Shown here: one piece after another, positions 8,078-16,749 of the stretch
Layout of the letters: each line of letters starts with the position of its first letter
How positions within the stretch are numbered: the stretch's first letter is position 1
NCBI RefSeq assembly: GCF_042665595.1
Contig: NZ_JBHTCT010000005.1
Location: forward strand, 62,001-126,000
Length of the DNA: 64,000 nucleotides
Direction: 5' to 3'
Source: Bhargavaea changchunensis
GTDB taxonomy: Bacteria > Bacillota > Bacilli > Bacillales_A > Planococcaceae
The notes under the pieces: generated by a model
Databases searched by the model: none
Told to the model about the DNA's origin: nothing
The model's input: the letters and a program-made list of their open reading frames with translations, nothing else
Program-made: the position numbers and the translations under genes

Positions 8078-8690
8078 CTTTTCCAAGGGGCTCATCCCGG
8101 CAGTGCTTCAGCACTGGACGGACCACACCGTCCTCATGCTCGGCTACATGAACGAGGAAGCCTACGATAAGACGCTGGAAGACGGCGTCGTCTGGTTTTA
8201 CTCCCGCAGCAAGGAACGCCTCTGGAAAAAAGGCGAATCCAGCGGACATATCCAGCGCGTCAAATCGATGACGCTCGACTGCGACGAAGACACCCTCCTG
8301 ATCCAAGTGGAACCGGTGGGCCCTACATGCCACACCGGAACGAAAAGCTGCTTCGGTGATGAACCTGCTTCCCCGCTCCTATCGCTCGAAGCCATGATCC
8401 GTGTCCGTCAGTCGGATGCCGACGAAGGATCGTATACCAACTATCTTCTCGGCAAGGGACTCGACAAAATCGCGAAAAAGTTCGGCGAAGAAAGCTTCGA
8501 AGTGGTCATCGCAGCGATGAAGCGCGACCGCGAAGAGTTGAAAAACGAGACCGCTGACCTGCTTTATCATCTGTTCGTCCTGCTGCGTGAACAGGGCATC
8601 GACTTCAATGAAGTCGAGCAAGTTCTCCACGAACGCCACTCCAAGAAAAACAACTTCAAGGGAGAGCGGCAGGACGTGGAGAAATGGTGA
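8067..8690 (+). CDS. hisIE: Bifunctional phosphoribosyl-AMP cyclohydrolase / phosphoribosyl-ATP pyrophosphatase
   Basis: The fusion carries out steps two and three of the pathway. The HisI domain (about 1-105) shows VWFYSRSKERLWKKGESSG, the metal-binding aspartates in DCDEDTLL, and cysteines in GPTCHTGTKSCF. The HisE domain (about 115-205) shows YLLGKGLDKIAKKFGEESFEVVIA and ETADLLYHLFVLL, typical of the MazG-like pyrophosphatase fold. The 207 residues fit a complete fusion. The ATG at 8067 follows GGAGGTG at 8054-8060; a GTG at 8058 is inside that site. Last gene of the operon, closed by the terminator at 8750. Confidence 0.95.
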   Translation: MKPDFSKGLIPAVLQHWTDHTVLMLGYMNEEAYDKTLEDGVVWFYSRSKERLWKKGESSGHIQRVKSMTLDCDEDTLLIQVEPVGPTCHTGTKSCFGDEPASPLLSLEAMIRVRQSDADEGSYTNYLLGKGLDKIAKKFGEESFEVVIAAMKRDREELKNETADLLYHLFVLLREQGIDFNEVEQVLHERHSKKNNFKGERQDVEKW

Positions 8691-8749
8691 ATAGACGCTG
8701 ACATACTAAGCTGAGACCTAATCCATTGGGCAATTTCATACTGATTAAC

Positions 8750-8777
8750 AAGGACCGGCGACTGTCGGTCCTTTTCT
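8750..8777 (+). terminator. Terminator of the his operon
   Basis: The stem AAGGACCG (8750-8757) pairs with CGGTCCTT (8766-8773) and is followed by a T-rich tract. Confidence 0.8.
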
Positions 8778-8853
8778 TTGCGTCCCGGATGCCACCGGGT
8801 ACCCCATATGCTAAAATAAATGAGGTACTTTTATTGTGGAAAGAAGGTCAGAA

Positions 8854-9819
8854 ATGGCTTTGTTTTTATTAAAACGGGTGGCTGAATCGGCCTTCGTGCT
8901 AGTTCTCGGCAGCCTGCTCTGTTTTGCGTTTATCCAGCTGATCCCGGGTGATCCGGCGGCAGCCATGTACGGGGATCAGCTGCAGAAGCTGACCGAGGCC
9001 GACCGGCTGAGGATTTCCGAGAACCTCGGCCTTGACGAGCCGGTGCCCGTTCAATATATCCATTGGGCTTCCCAGGTGCTTCAGGGCAACTGGGGAGCTT
9101 CCTATCTGACGGGAGAGCCTGCTGATGAAGTCATTGTCCGCACGCTCCTCCCCACCGCCGTGCTGCTCATGGCCTCCCAGGTTCTCATGATCGGGTTGGC
9201 CCTGTTCTTTGGCCTGACATCAGCACTCCGGCGGGATGGTCTGTATGACCGGATTGTCCTTGCCGCGAGCGTCCTGCTCATGGCAATCCCCCCTTTCTGG
9301 CTGGGACTCATGATGATGCTGTTCTTCTCAATCCGTCTGGGTGTCCTGCCGTCGTCAGGCATGGGTGCCGGACCTTTCTCCATCAGTCACCTTATCCTGC
9401 CTGCCCTTGTCATCGCACTGTCCCATGCCGGCTACTATATCCGGCTCTTCCGGAATCATTTCGCCGCTTCCTCCATGGGCGGCCATCTTCTGGCACTCCG
9501 AGCCCGCGGAGTCCCTCACCGCCGGATCGTGATCGCCCATATCCTGCCGAATGCCGCTGCCCCGCTGATCGTCTATACCGGTGCATCGCTCGCCGTATCG
9601 CTGGCGGGCTCCGTTGTAGTGGAAACGATTTTCTCCTGGCCCGGCCTGGGACGACTCGCGCTGAAATCTGCACTTGCCCATGATTATCCGGTCCTGCTCG
9701 GGATCATCCTTTTGAGCATGGCCTTTGTCATTCTCGTCAACCTGCTTGCCAGCCTCCTGGCCGCATGGATGGATCCGAGGCTTCGCGGGTCCGGTGCCGA
9801 GGGGAGGAACGGACAATGA
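8854..9819 (+). CDS. Nickel/peptide-type ABC transporter permease (NikB/DppB family)
   Basis: This inner-membrane permease of 321 residues belongs to the DppB/NikB family: an N-terminal helix, the FIQLIPGDPAA motif, about six hydrophobic segments, and the ATPase-contact loop LRARGVPHRRIVIAHILPNA. The ATG at 8854 is preceded by AAGGTC; an upstream GTG at 8836 is less likely. It heads a four-gene set (two permeases, fused ATPase, binding protein) with four-base overlaps at three of four joints or a short overlap at the other. Substrate specificity cannot be read from the permease. The urease operon lies convergently downstream, so nickel is a reasonable but unproven guess; small peptides are the alternative. 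Confidence 0.85.
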   Translation: MALFLLKRVAESAFVLVLGSLLCFAFIQLIPGDPAAAMYGDQLQKLTEADRLRISENLGLDEPVPVQYIHWASQVLQGNWGASYLTGEPADEVIVRTLLPTAVLLMASQVLMIGLALFFGLTSALRRDGLYDRIVLAASVLLMAIPPFWLGLMMMLFFSIRLGVLPSSGMGAGPFSISHLILPALVIALSHAGYYIRLFRNHFAASSMGGHLLALRARGVPHRRIVIAHILPNAAAPLIVYTGASLAVSLAGSVVVETIFSWPGLGRLALKSALAHDYPVLLGIILLSMAFVILVNLLASLLAAWMDPRLRGSGAEGRNGQ

Positions 9820-10664
9820 AGATCAAACATGTAATTTTTTCTCCTGCCGCCGTGGGATTGTTCCTGCTTGCACTCCTTTCAGCTGCAGCGCCGCTGCTTG
9901 CAGGTGTTGATCCAGCTGAAGTGCGGATGGACCGGATTCTCCAGCCACCCGGCAGCGGACATCCGCTCGGCACAGACGAGCTCGGCCGGGATGTATGGTC
10001 AAGACTTCTCTATGGAGGCCGGGTCTCGCTTGCAGTCGGCTTTCTCGCTATGGCGCTATCCATATCAGTCGGGATGATTCTCGGCACGATAAGCGGCCTT
10101 GCAGGAGGGTTCATCGACAGGCTGATCATGCGGACATCCGATATGCTGCTCAGTATTCCCTCGATTCTCCTCATGATCGGCCTGCAGGCCATCGCACCTG
10201 CCGGACTACTGTCCGTGATTCTAGTGATCGGCCTTACCGGGTGGATGTTGATCACCCGGGTCATCCGTACAGAAATTAGGGCCATCCGAAAAGAAACTTA
10301 CATGCTTGCAGCAAAGAAACTGGGAGCCGGTCCCGTGCGGCGTTTCATCAGTCACCTGCTCCCCCGCTGCTTGCCGTCGATCATCGTGCTTGCCGCGGGC
10401 AGTGCGGGGCATGCCATCCTGGCCGAGGCCACACTCAGTTTCCTCGGCCTTGGCATTCCACAAACGATCCCGTCATGGGGCAATATGCTGACCGGAGCGC
10501 AAGGATACCTGATGTCCGGGGCATGGTGGCTCGCGGTGTTCCCTGGACTATGCATTGCATTGACCATCTACTTCATCCATGTACTCGGAGACCGGCTGCA
10601 GGCAGGTCCCCGGTGTCCATCGGCAAGAAAGGAGCAAAACCCTCATGGCCATTCTGGAGCTTGA
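9816..10664 (+). CDS. Nickel/peptide-type ABC transporter permease (NikC/DppC family)
   Basis: This is the partner permease, 282 residues. It shows the family motif HPLGTDELGRDVWSRLLYGGRVSL near residue 50, several membrane segments, and the coupling loop MLAAKKLGAGPVRRFISHLLP. The start at 9816 overlaps the previous stop (ATGA). Its C-terminus is odd: after LGDRLQ, where relatives normally end in DALDPR-like residues, the frame runs on with a polar tail that overlaps the first 20 bases of the ATPase gene. This may be natural drift or a small frameshift near 10600; function would probably survive either way. Confidence 0.85.
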   Translation: MKIKHVIFSPAAVGLFLLALLSAAAPLLAGVDPAEVRMDRILQPPGSGHPLGTDELGRDVWSRLLYGGRVSLAVGFLAMALSISVGMILGTISGLAGGFIDRLIMRTSDMLLSIPSILLMIGLQAIAPAGLLSVILVIGLTGWMLITRVIRTEIRAIRKETYMLAAKKLGAGPVRRFISHLLPRCLPSIIVLAAGSAGHAILAEATLSFLGLGIPQTIPSWGNMLTGAQGYLMSGAWWLAVFPGLCIALTIYFIHVLGDRLQAGPRCPSARKEQNPHGHSGA

Positions 10665-12219
10665 CCGGCTGACGGTTGCCGGTGATCGGGGCGATATCAT
10701 CACCGGGCTGACATTCAGCATTGACGAAGGTGAAACCGCAGTCATGATCGGCGGGAGCGGATCAGGCAAAAGCATGACCGCACGTGCCGTGCTAGGCATT
10801 CTGCCGGATGGACTGCGGGCATCAGGAGATGTCCGGTTCCACGGGGAATCAGTCTTTCATATGCCGACAGAGCGGCGCAGGACCTATCTCGGCCGTGGTA
10901 CCGGCATTGTTTTCCAGGATTCATTCGGGACGTTCGATCCGATTCGGACAATCAGGCAGCACTTTACGGAACTGTTTTCCGTCCATTTGGGACTAAAGGG
11001 AAAAGACGCGGACCGGCGTGCGCTGTACTGGATTGGCCGGGCAGGCATCCTTGATCCCGTGAGGGTAGCGGCAGCTTATCCTCACGAACTGTCAGGCGGG
11101 ATGCGCCAGCGGATCCAGATTGCACTTGCGGCGTCCCTGGAGCCTGAGCTGCTCATTGCAGATGAACCCACAACGGCGCTCGACCTGAACATTCAGGACG
11201 CCATCCTGGAACTTCTGAAAGAATGGAAAAAAGAGACCGGCGGCACGCTGCTTCTGATTACACATGACCTCGGAGTGGCCCGTGAGATGGCGGACCGAAT
11301 GCTCGTCATGGACAACGGCAGGCTTGTGGAAGACGGGCCAGCGCGCCAATTGTTCACCGCTCCCCGCTCCCGTGCCGCCATGCAGCTTACAGATGACTGG
11401 CGGACGGTCGGTGGAGCGCCGCCAGCTGATAAAGCGGCATCACCCTCTCACCTTTTGGATGTATCCGGCCTGTCCATGTCATACCGGACAGGCGGTCTTT
11501 TCAAAAAAAGAGAGGTTCGGGCATTGGATGAGGTGTCCCTCTCCATCGGCTCGGGGGAAATCGTCGGGCTGATCGGTGAGAGCGGTGGCGGCAAAAGCAC
11601 GCTCGCCCGGCTGCTCGCCGGCATCGAACCGGCGCGAGCCGGAGCAATTTCATGGCACGGCACCAGGAACTGGCCGGACGCAGTCCAGTGGGTCCATCAG
11701 GATCCAGCCGCCTCATTCAACCCGGGCTGGACCGCCGGACGCCTTGTCGCAGAAGGGCTGGAATACCGGGGAACCCGACGAACAGAACGGGAGCGGACGG
11801 CACGCCATCTTCTTTCAGAGGTCGGGCTGCCGTCTGAAACCGCCCAACAATACCCGGGCGAACTTTCCGGCGGCATGAACCAGCGGCTGGCACTGGCCAG
11901 GACCCTTGCCGTCTCCGCGGAACTCGTCGTCCTCGACGAACCGTTTGCGAGTCTCGACATGAGCACCCAGGCGAAGATGATCCGCCTGATCCGCTCACTC
12001 CGCGACCGGGAAGGCACGGCCTTCCTGTTCATCACCCATGACATCCGGGCCGCATTCGCGCTCTGCAGCAGAATTTATGTGATCAGGCAAGGGCAGATTG
12101 AAGATCACGGATCCCCCGCAGAGCTGGCGGCATCCGAAAATCCCTATACAAAAAGCCTCCTCGAACATGTACCGGGACGGGGAGTTGACCTATGCAACAA
12201 TGGAGGAGGAGTTCTATGA
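10645..12219 (+). CDS. ABC transporter ATPase with two fused nucleotide-binding domains (NikDE/DppDF type)
   Basis: The 524 residues hold two complete ATPase domains that are separate proteins in classical Nik, Opp and Dpp systems. Domain 1 (about 1-255) has Walker A GGSGSGKS, signature LSGGMRQRIQIA and Walker B LLIADEPTTALD. Domain 2 (about 270-520) has GESGGGKST, LSGGMNQRLALA and VVLDEPFASLD. The Q-loop of domain 2 reads VQWVHQDPAASFNPG, typical of the peptide/nickel group. The start at 10645 follows AAAGGAG (10628-10634). The end overlaps the binding-protein gene by four bases, so one operon is very likely. Confidence 0.9.
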   Translation: MAILELDRLTVAGDRGDIITGLTFSIDEGETAVMIGGSGSGKSMTARAVLGILPDGLRASGDVRFHGESVFHMPTERRRTYLGRGTGIVFQDSFGTFDPIRTIRQHFTELFSVHLGLKGKDADRRALYWIGRAGILDPVRVAAAYPHELSGGMRQRIQIALAASLEPELLIADEPTTALDLNIQDAILELLKEWKKETGGTLLLITHDLGVAREMADRMLVMDNGRLVEDGPARQLFTAPRSRAAMQLTDDWRTVGGAPPADKAASPSHLLDVSGLSMSYRTGGLFKKREVRALDEVSLSIGSGEIVGLIGESGGGKSTLARLLAGIEPARAGAISWHGTRNWPDAVQWVHQDPAASFNPGWTAGRLVAEGLEYRGTRRTERERTARHLLSEVGLPSETAQQYPGELSGGMNQRLALARTLAVSAELVVLDEPFASLDMSTQAKMIRLIRSLRDREGTAFLFITHDIRAAFALCSRIYVIRQGQIEDHGSPAELAASENPYTKSLLEHVPGRGVDLCNNGGGVL

Positions 12220-13793
12220 AGAAACTAAAGAAACCAATGCTCATTATTGCAGCCGTCACTATCGCTGTCCTGGCCGGCGCGTGCAATGCGAAAACTGCCG
12301 ACAATGCAGCAGACGGGAAAAAGCAGCTCATCTACGGCATGGAAGCCGAAATCGACCGTGTCAATCCCGTCCTTGATGAAAGTCAGGAAATCGACGCATT
12401 GCTGTTCCGGGGCCTGACAAAGCCTGATGAACAAAACGAAGTGACCCCTGACTTGGCCGAGAGCTGGACGATCAGTGAAGACCTTCTCACCTATTCGTTC
12501 AAGCTGAGGGGAGATGCCATCTGGCAGGATGGTGAAAAGGTAACAGCCGATGATGTCGTCTTCACGCTCGAAAAAATCCTGGATCCCAAGACCAACACCC
12601 CGATTACCGGGGAATTCCGTGAAATTGCAGAAGTCAGGGCCACCGGCGATTATGAAGTCGAAATCAAACTGCACCGCCCGTATCCCCCGCTCCTCGACAA
12701 GCTGAAGGTCGGCATTGTGCCGGAACATATCCTCGATGGGGAAAATCTTGCGGAATCTGAATTCAACCGCAATCCTGTCGGAAATGGGCCGTTCCGCCTG
12801 AAGAAATGGGAGGGCGACGGCACGATTGTACTGGAACGGAATGAACAGTACTACGGGAAAAAACCGAAGCTGGATGAAGTCGTGTTCAAGCCGGTTCCGG
12901 ACGCCAACACCCGCCTTGTACAATTGAAGGCAGGCGAAATCGACCTGGCCCTTCTCACCCCTTCCCAGGTGAAGGCAGTTAAAAAACCGGATCCGATCCG
13001 GATTCATGAGGTTGATACAGCCGATTACCGTGCCGTCATGTATAACTTAGATATGGAGATCTTTAGGGATCCGAAAGTCCGGCAGGCCATCAGCCTTGCC
13101 GTTGACCGTGACGCGATGGTCGAGGGGATTCTCGCCGGCAAAGGTGAAGCAGCTTACGGGCCGCTTCAGAAATCATGGGCAGCGAACCCTGATGCCGGCA
13201 GTTCAGACAGTCCTGACCCCGGCCGCGCGGCGGAGCTGCTCGCAGAATCCGGATGGAAGAAAAACAGCGACGGCATTCTTGAGAATAACGGGATGCTCCT
13301 GAGCTTCGAGCTCGTAGCTCCCGCCCAGGACACGGTCCGTGTGGCACTTGCCAATGTGGTCTCCCAGCAGCTCAAGCCCCTCGGTATCGATGTGCAGCCA
13401 AAACCGGTCGACCAGAATGCGGTCAAATATGACGGCGAAGAAGCACTCGTCATCGGCTGGGGAAGCGAGTTCGATCCCGACGACCATACGTATCGACTGT
13501 TCCACAGCAGTGAAATCGGAGGCGGTCAATACAATTTCGGCAAGTACCGGAATGACGAGGTCGACCGTCTGCTGACGGAAGCCCGGACCGCCACGGATTG
13601 GGATAAACGGAAAGCGGCATATGCCCACTTCCAGGAAGTGCTCGCCGAGGACCCGCCTTATACCTTCCTTGTTTATCTTGACGCCCTGTACGGGGTGAAT
13701 GAAAAAGTCACCGGCATCAGCGGCCGTACGCTCGGCCACCACGGATTCGGCATCCTCTGGAATATTGAGGACTGGGATAAGCAGGCGGACTGA
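12216..13793 (+). CDS. Extracytoplasmic solute-binding lipoprotein, peptide/nickel family 5
   Basis: The 525-residue protein starts with a lipoprotein signal ending LAGAC (Cys23) and has the SBP_bac_5 fold: VNPVLDESQEIDALLFRGLTK, PDLAESWTISEDLLTYSFKLR, WQDGEKVTADDVVFTLEKI, NPVGNGPFRLKKW and DPKVRQAISLAVDRDAMV. It captures the substrate outside the membrane for the two permeases upstream. Being last in the operon is somewhat unusual for a binding protein. GGAGGAGG just upstream fixes the ATG at 12216. Whether it binds nickel complexes or peptides needs binding data; the nearby urease makes nickel worth testing. Confidence 0.87.
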   Translation: MKKLKKPMLIIAAVTIAVLAGACNAKTADNAADGKKQLIYGMEAEIDRVNPVLDESQEIDALLFRGLTKPDEQNEVTPDLAESWTISEDLLTYSFKLRGDAIWQDGEKVTADDVVFTLEKILDPKTNTPITGEFREIAEVRATGDYEVEIKLHRPYPPLLDKLKVGIVPEHILDGENLAESEFNRNPVGNGPFRLKKWEGDGTIVLERNEQYYGKKPKLDEVVFKPVPDANTRLVQLKAGEIDLALLTPSQVKAVKKPDPIRIHEVDTADYRAVMYNLDMEIFRDPKVRQAISLAVDRDAMVEGILAGKGEAAYGPLQKSWAANPDAGSSDSPDPGRAAELLAESGWKKNSDGILENNGMLLSFELVAPAQDTVRVALANVVSQQLKPLGIDVQPKPVDQNAVKYDGEEALVIGWGSEFDPDDHTYRLFHSSEIGGGQYNFGKYRNDEVDRLLTEARTATDWDKRKAAYAHFQEVLAEDPPYTFLVYLDALYGVNEKVTGISGRTLGHHGFGILWNIEDWDKQAD

Positions 13794-13866
13794 ACTTAGC
13801 AAATTGGCCCAACTTGCCTCAAATGCTTCAGAACGGACGACCGCTGACTACAGCGAAAGAAACAGA

Positions 13867-13916
13867 AAACGGCATGGACCGATCGCCAAAAGGCGATGGC
13901 CATGCCGTTTATTTTT
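13867..13916. terminator. Large bidirectional terminator
   Basis: The outer stem AAACGGCATGG (13867-13877) pairs with CCATGCCGTTT (13900-13910), with an inner CGATCGCC/GGCGATGG stem and a T-rich end. It separates the ABC operon from the convergent minus-strand gene at 13940. Confidence 0.8.
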
Positions 13917-13939
13917 GTTGCTGTAACGGGAGGTGATCT

Positions 13940-14434
13940 TCAGACCTTGTCCCCAGTTTCTGCTTGCTGTGTGCCGATTTCTTCATGCACCCGGTTTTCA
14001 AGTTCTTCAACATGCTCGTCTTCCAGCTTCTGATGGGGTTGTGGATGAAACCACTGGATCTCCCCTTCGTGAACCAGTCCCTTGAACTCCTCCCCCTGAA
14101 CCGTCAGGGCGAACTGGCGACGCTCATGCGGGCGGTCCTCAAAGGCAGGCTTTACCTCAATTTTCTCAATATCACCAACGGTATGGCCGCCTTTACTCAT
14201 CAGCCTATGGATGACAATTTCAATCTCTGTCGCAGTTTCCTCACCAATGAGCTGCTTTGGGTGGGGATGCATCCACAGAATCTCTTCATTGTGGAAATGT
14301 CCCTTGTACTCGTCCCCTTCGACATTGAATGTGAACGCGAGACGTTCGTGCGGCCGATCTTCAAACAGCGGCTCGACTTCGAATGAATCAACGATTTGTT
14401 CCTTTTGTGTTTTTCCCCGGTTGTTTGCCTGCAT
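13940..14434 (-). CDS. Two-repeat, histidine-rich protein of unknown function
   Basis: I do not recognise this 164-residue protein. It is an internal duplication. Repeat 1 (about 18-80) runs FEVEPLFEDRPHERLAFTF to the helical IVIHRLM; repeat 2 (about 90-152) runs IEVKPAFEDRPHERRQFAL to ENRVHEEI. FEDRPHER is identical in both, and each has a W-x-HP motif (LWMHPHP, QWFHPQP). There is no signal peptide or membrane segment, so it is probably cytoplasmic. A strong AAGGAGGAG site supports the ATG. It follows the urease operon on the same strand but is cut off from it by a terminator. The many histidines could bind metal, which is only a suggestion. Confidence 0.8.
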   Translation of the reverse strand: MQANNRGKTQKEQIVDSFEVEPLFEDRPHERLAFTFNVEGDEYKGHFHNEEILWMHPHPKQLIGEETATEIEIVIHRLMSKGGHTVGDIEKIEVKPAFEDRPHERRQFALTVQGEEFKGLVHEGEIQWFHPQPHQKLEDEHVEELENRVHEEIGTQQAETGDKV

Positions 14435-14501
14435 GCCAGTCTCCTCCTTATGTTGGAGTTTCCCCCCACGATAACGAATTCAGCCTTCTTTTTCAACCGT
14501 T

Positions 14502-14534
14502 AAAAAAATCCGGAGCCATTGCAGCTCCGGATTT
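14502..14534 (-). terminator. Terminator of the urease operon
   Basis: Read on the minus strand, an 11-bp perfect stem (14524-14534 with 14506-14516) is followed by a run of seven T residues, just past the ureD stop. Confidence 0.88.
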
Positions 14535-14540
14535 GCGGAC

Positions 14541-15371
14541 TTAATATTTCCTTAGTGAGGCGGGTGTCAGGCCAAGCCATTCTTCGCTGATCCGTTTATG
14601 GCATGCATTCAGCATTTTCTCGATCCTGCCTGTAGAACGGGCCAGGATCCGAATGCTGAATCCCGGGACAGCCAACCGGGAAATCCCGAATTTCACTTGA
14701 TCCTCCCCCGATGATTTGGCAAGCAGGTCATGGAGTCCATCGATCAGATCATCGGTTGTCTGTTCACCTATGGCAATCATTGAACCGAGATGTGTATAGC
14801 CTTCCATAAATCCGAGGCCGCCGACCTTCTGATCGGCCGGGGACAACCGGATATTGTCAAAGACCGCAGGTTCCCCGTCCACGTAGATCTCGTTGATGAG
14901 CCTGACGGAATTGAAGGCAAATTGTCCACCGTCCGGGGACCAGCCGGGCGTCAGGATATCCGTATAGAGGAATGTTGCTCCACTTTCCATGCTTACGACG
15001 TTTTTCTGGCGGTATACCGCGTCTTTGTACGCGATCAGCGGGTCGGGCAGATATTCGAGATAGCTGCCTGCCTTAAGTGTCATCGTCGTCTCCTGATAAG
15101 CATGGTCTTTCGGGGTCTTATAGACTTTCGTGGCGCCCTGGGTCGTCAGCGTGACCCGGGCGTCCGGTTCCGCAGTGATGTCCATCCGGTAACGGTCTCC
15201 GTCCAGGTAACCCCCGCCCGGATTCAGGAGGTAGTAGCAGACCTTGCCGGAATCATCATGATAGATCGGACGCATCACTTTGAATGCGCCCTGGAAATAG
15301 ACATTCCGGGCAACTGTCTTACCCGCACGGTCTTCGAGGGAAAGGTTAAGCTCCCCCGTCCATTTCGTCAT
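14541..15371 (-). CDS. ureD: Urease accessory protein UreD (UreH)
   Basis: UreD is the scaffold that binds apo-urease and, with UreF and UreG, delivers nickel. Recognisable stretches are LNPGGGYLDGDRYRMDI, LTTQGATKVYKT, SYLEYLPDPLIAYKDAVYRQ and LYTDILTPGWSPDG. The protein has 276 residues. The ATG at 15371 is chosen; a TTG at 15377 overlapping the ureG stop is an alternative that adds two residues, and both lie acceptably downstream of AAAGGA (15383-15388). Last gene of the operon, as is common in Bacillales. Confidence 0.92.
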   Translation of the reverse strand: MTKWTGELNLSLEDRAGKTVARNVYFQGAFKVMRPIYHDDSGKVCYYLLNPGGGYLDGDRYRMDITAEPDARVTLTTQGATKVYKTPKDHAYQETTMTLKAGSYLEYLPDPLIAYKDAVYRQKNVVSMESGATFLYTDILTPGWSPDGGQFAFNSVRLINEIYVDGEPAVFDNIRLSPADQKVGGLGFMEGYTHLGSMIAIGEQTTDDLIDGLHDLLAKSSGEDQVKFGISRLAVPGFSIRILARSTGRIEKMLNACHKRISEEWLGLTPASLRKY

Positions 15372-15373
15372 GG

Positions 15374-15985
15374 TCAAGCCAATCCTTTAAGCAAGACCTG
15401 CTTGTTGATCCAGTCGATCACTTCGTCAAGTCCCTCTTCTGTCTTCAGGTTTGTAAAAACGAATGGCTTGTCTCCGCGGAATTTCTTCGTGTCCTCCGCC
15501 ATAACCTCAAGGCTTGCCCCGACATGAGGCGCGAGGTCCGTTTTGTTGATGATGAACAGGTCGGATTTGATCATTCCCTGCCCGCCTTTACGCGGAATTT
15601 TTTCCCCCTGGGCCACGTCTATGATGTAGATCGAGAAGTCCACAAGCTCCGGACTGAACGTGGCAGCAAGATTATCACCGCCGCTTTCAACGAAAATGAG
15701 CTCGACATCAGGGTGGCGTGACACGAGTTCATCGATTGCAGCAAAGTTCATGGAGGCGTCTTCACGGATAGCAGTGTGCGGACAGCCTCCCGTTTCCACC
15801 CCGATGATCCGGTCATCCTCAAGTACACCGTGCGCGATAAGGAATTTTGCATCTTCCTTTGTATAAATGTCATTCGTCACAACTGCCATATCTACTTCGT
15901 CTTTCATGTGGCGTGTCAGCTTCTCGACAAGCATGGTTTTGCCCGCACCTACCGGGCCGCCGATTCCAATTTTGATTGGTTCCAT
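15374..15985 (-). CDS. ureG: Urease accessory GTPase UreG
   Basis: UreG hydrolyses GTP to drive nickel insertion into urease. It has the SIMIBI GTPase features: P-loop GGPVGAGKT at residues 9-17, TNDIYTKEDA, the nickel-binding CPH in ETGGCPHTAIREDASMN, ESGGDNLAATFSPEL, and the guanine-specific NKTD. The length of 203 residues is normal. Spacing to ureF is 77 bases, the largest gap in the operon, and the ureD start is directly behind its stop. Confidence 0.96.
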   Translation of the reverse strand: MEPIKIGIGGPVGAGKTMLVEKLTRHMKDEVDMAVVTNDIYTKEDAKFLIAHGVLEDDRIIGVETGGCPHTAIREDASMNFAAIDELVSRHPDVELIFVESGGDNLAATFSPELVDFSIYIIDVAQGEKIPRKGGQGMIKSDLFIINKTDLAPHVGASLEVMAEDTKKFRGDKPFVFTNLKTEEGLDEVIDWINKQVLLKGLA

Positions 15986-16062
15986 CTGACCAGTTCCTTT
16001 CTGTTTATTACTTTCTTAAAGGCACAGTTGCCCGTATGAAGCTCTGGGGCGGCGCCTGTCTG

Positions 16063-16749
16063 TCAGGACATGAAAATCCGGACGTTGACGCGCTCGTGCT
16101 GCATCTGCGACAGTTCAAGCCCCGGTGCGACCAGACCGAAATCCTCGTCAGGCAGCGTGAGGGCCTTTTCCGCCGTCTGACGGAGCAGCGGCCGGATACG
16201 ATTAAGGATCATCTGGCCTGCCGTCTGCCCAAGCGGTATTGCCCTTACGGCATTTTGGATCAGTCCCGAAACGGTGCCGTAGAAATGATACAAAACGGCT
16301 TCTTCGCGGCTGCACCCCAGCCCGTGGGCGGTGATGGCGAAGACAATGGCCGGATGCGGGACAGCCCGCTTTTCCTTTACGAGCCGGGCGTATTCGGTAA
16401 GGAAGGGGAAATCATACAGCCGGCTGAACAGTTTCAGCATGCCTTCCCCGATCATCCGGGTTCCCTGCCGCGTCTCCCTCGGAAGGTTCTGGACGTGAAG
16501 CTTGGCGCCGATTGCAGAGACCGTATCCAGATCACCGGTTTCCAGTGCATCAAACACCATCCTGCAGGCGATTCCATCTGTATAAGCAAGCTGTTCTTCC
16601 AAGTAACAGGACAGCCATTCCTCAAACGAGTCACTGTCGGTGACTGTGTTGTCCTGAATATAAGTCTCCAGCCCGAACGAGTGACTGAACGACCCCGTCG
16701 GCAAGTTCGAGTCACAAAGCTGGAAAAGGGCAAGCAACCGCTCAGTCAT
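16063..16749 (-). CDS. ureF: Urease accessory protein UreF
   Basis: UreF is an all-helical protein that gates GTPase activity in the UreDFG maturation complex. The N-terminal signature LLALFQLCDSNLPTGSFSHSFGLE is diagnostic, followed by HGLGCSREEAVLYHFYGTVSGLIQNAVRAIPLGQ. It has 228 residues and overlaps ureE by eight bases. Apart from UreD binding no catalytic residues are expected. Confidence 0.95.
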   Translation of the reverse strand: MTERLLALFQLCDSNLPTGSFSHSFGLETYIQDNTVTDSDSFEEWLSCYLEEQLAYTDGIACRMVFDALETGDLDTVSAIGAKLHVQNLPRETRQGTRMIGEGMLKLFSRLYDFPFLTEYARLVKEKRAVPHPAIVFAITAHGLGCSREEAVLYHFYGTVSGLIQNAVRAIPLGQTAGQMILNRIRPLLRQTAEKALTLPDEDFGLVAPGLELSQMQHERVNVRIFMS

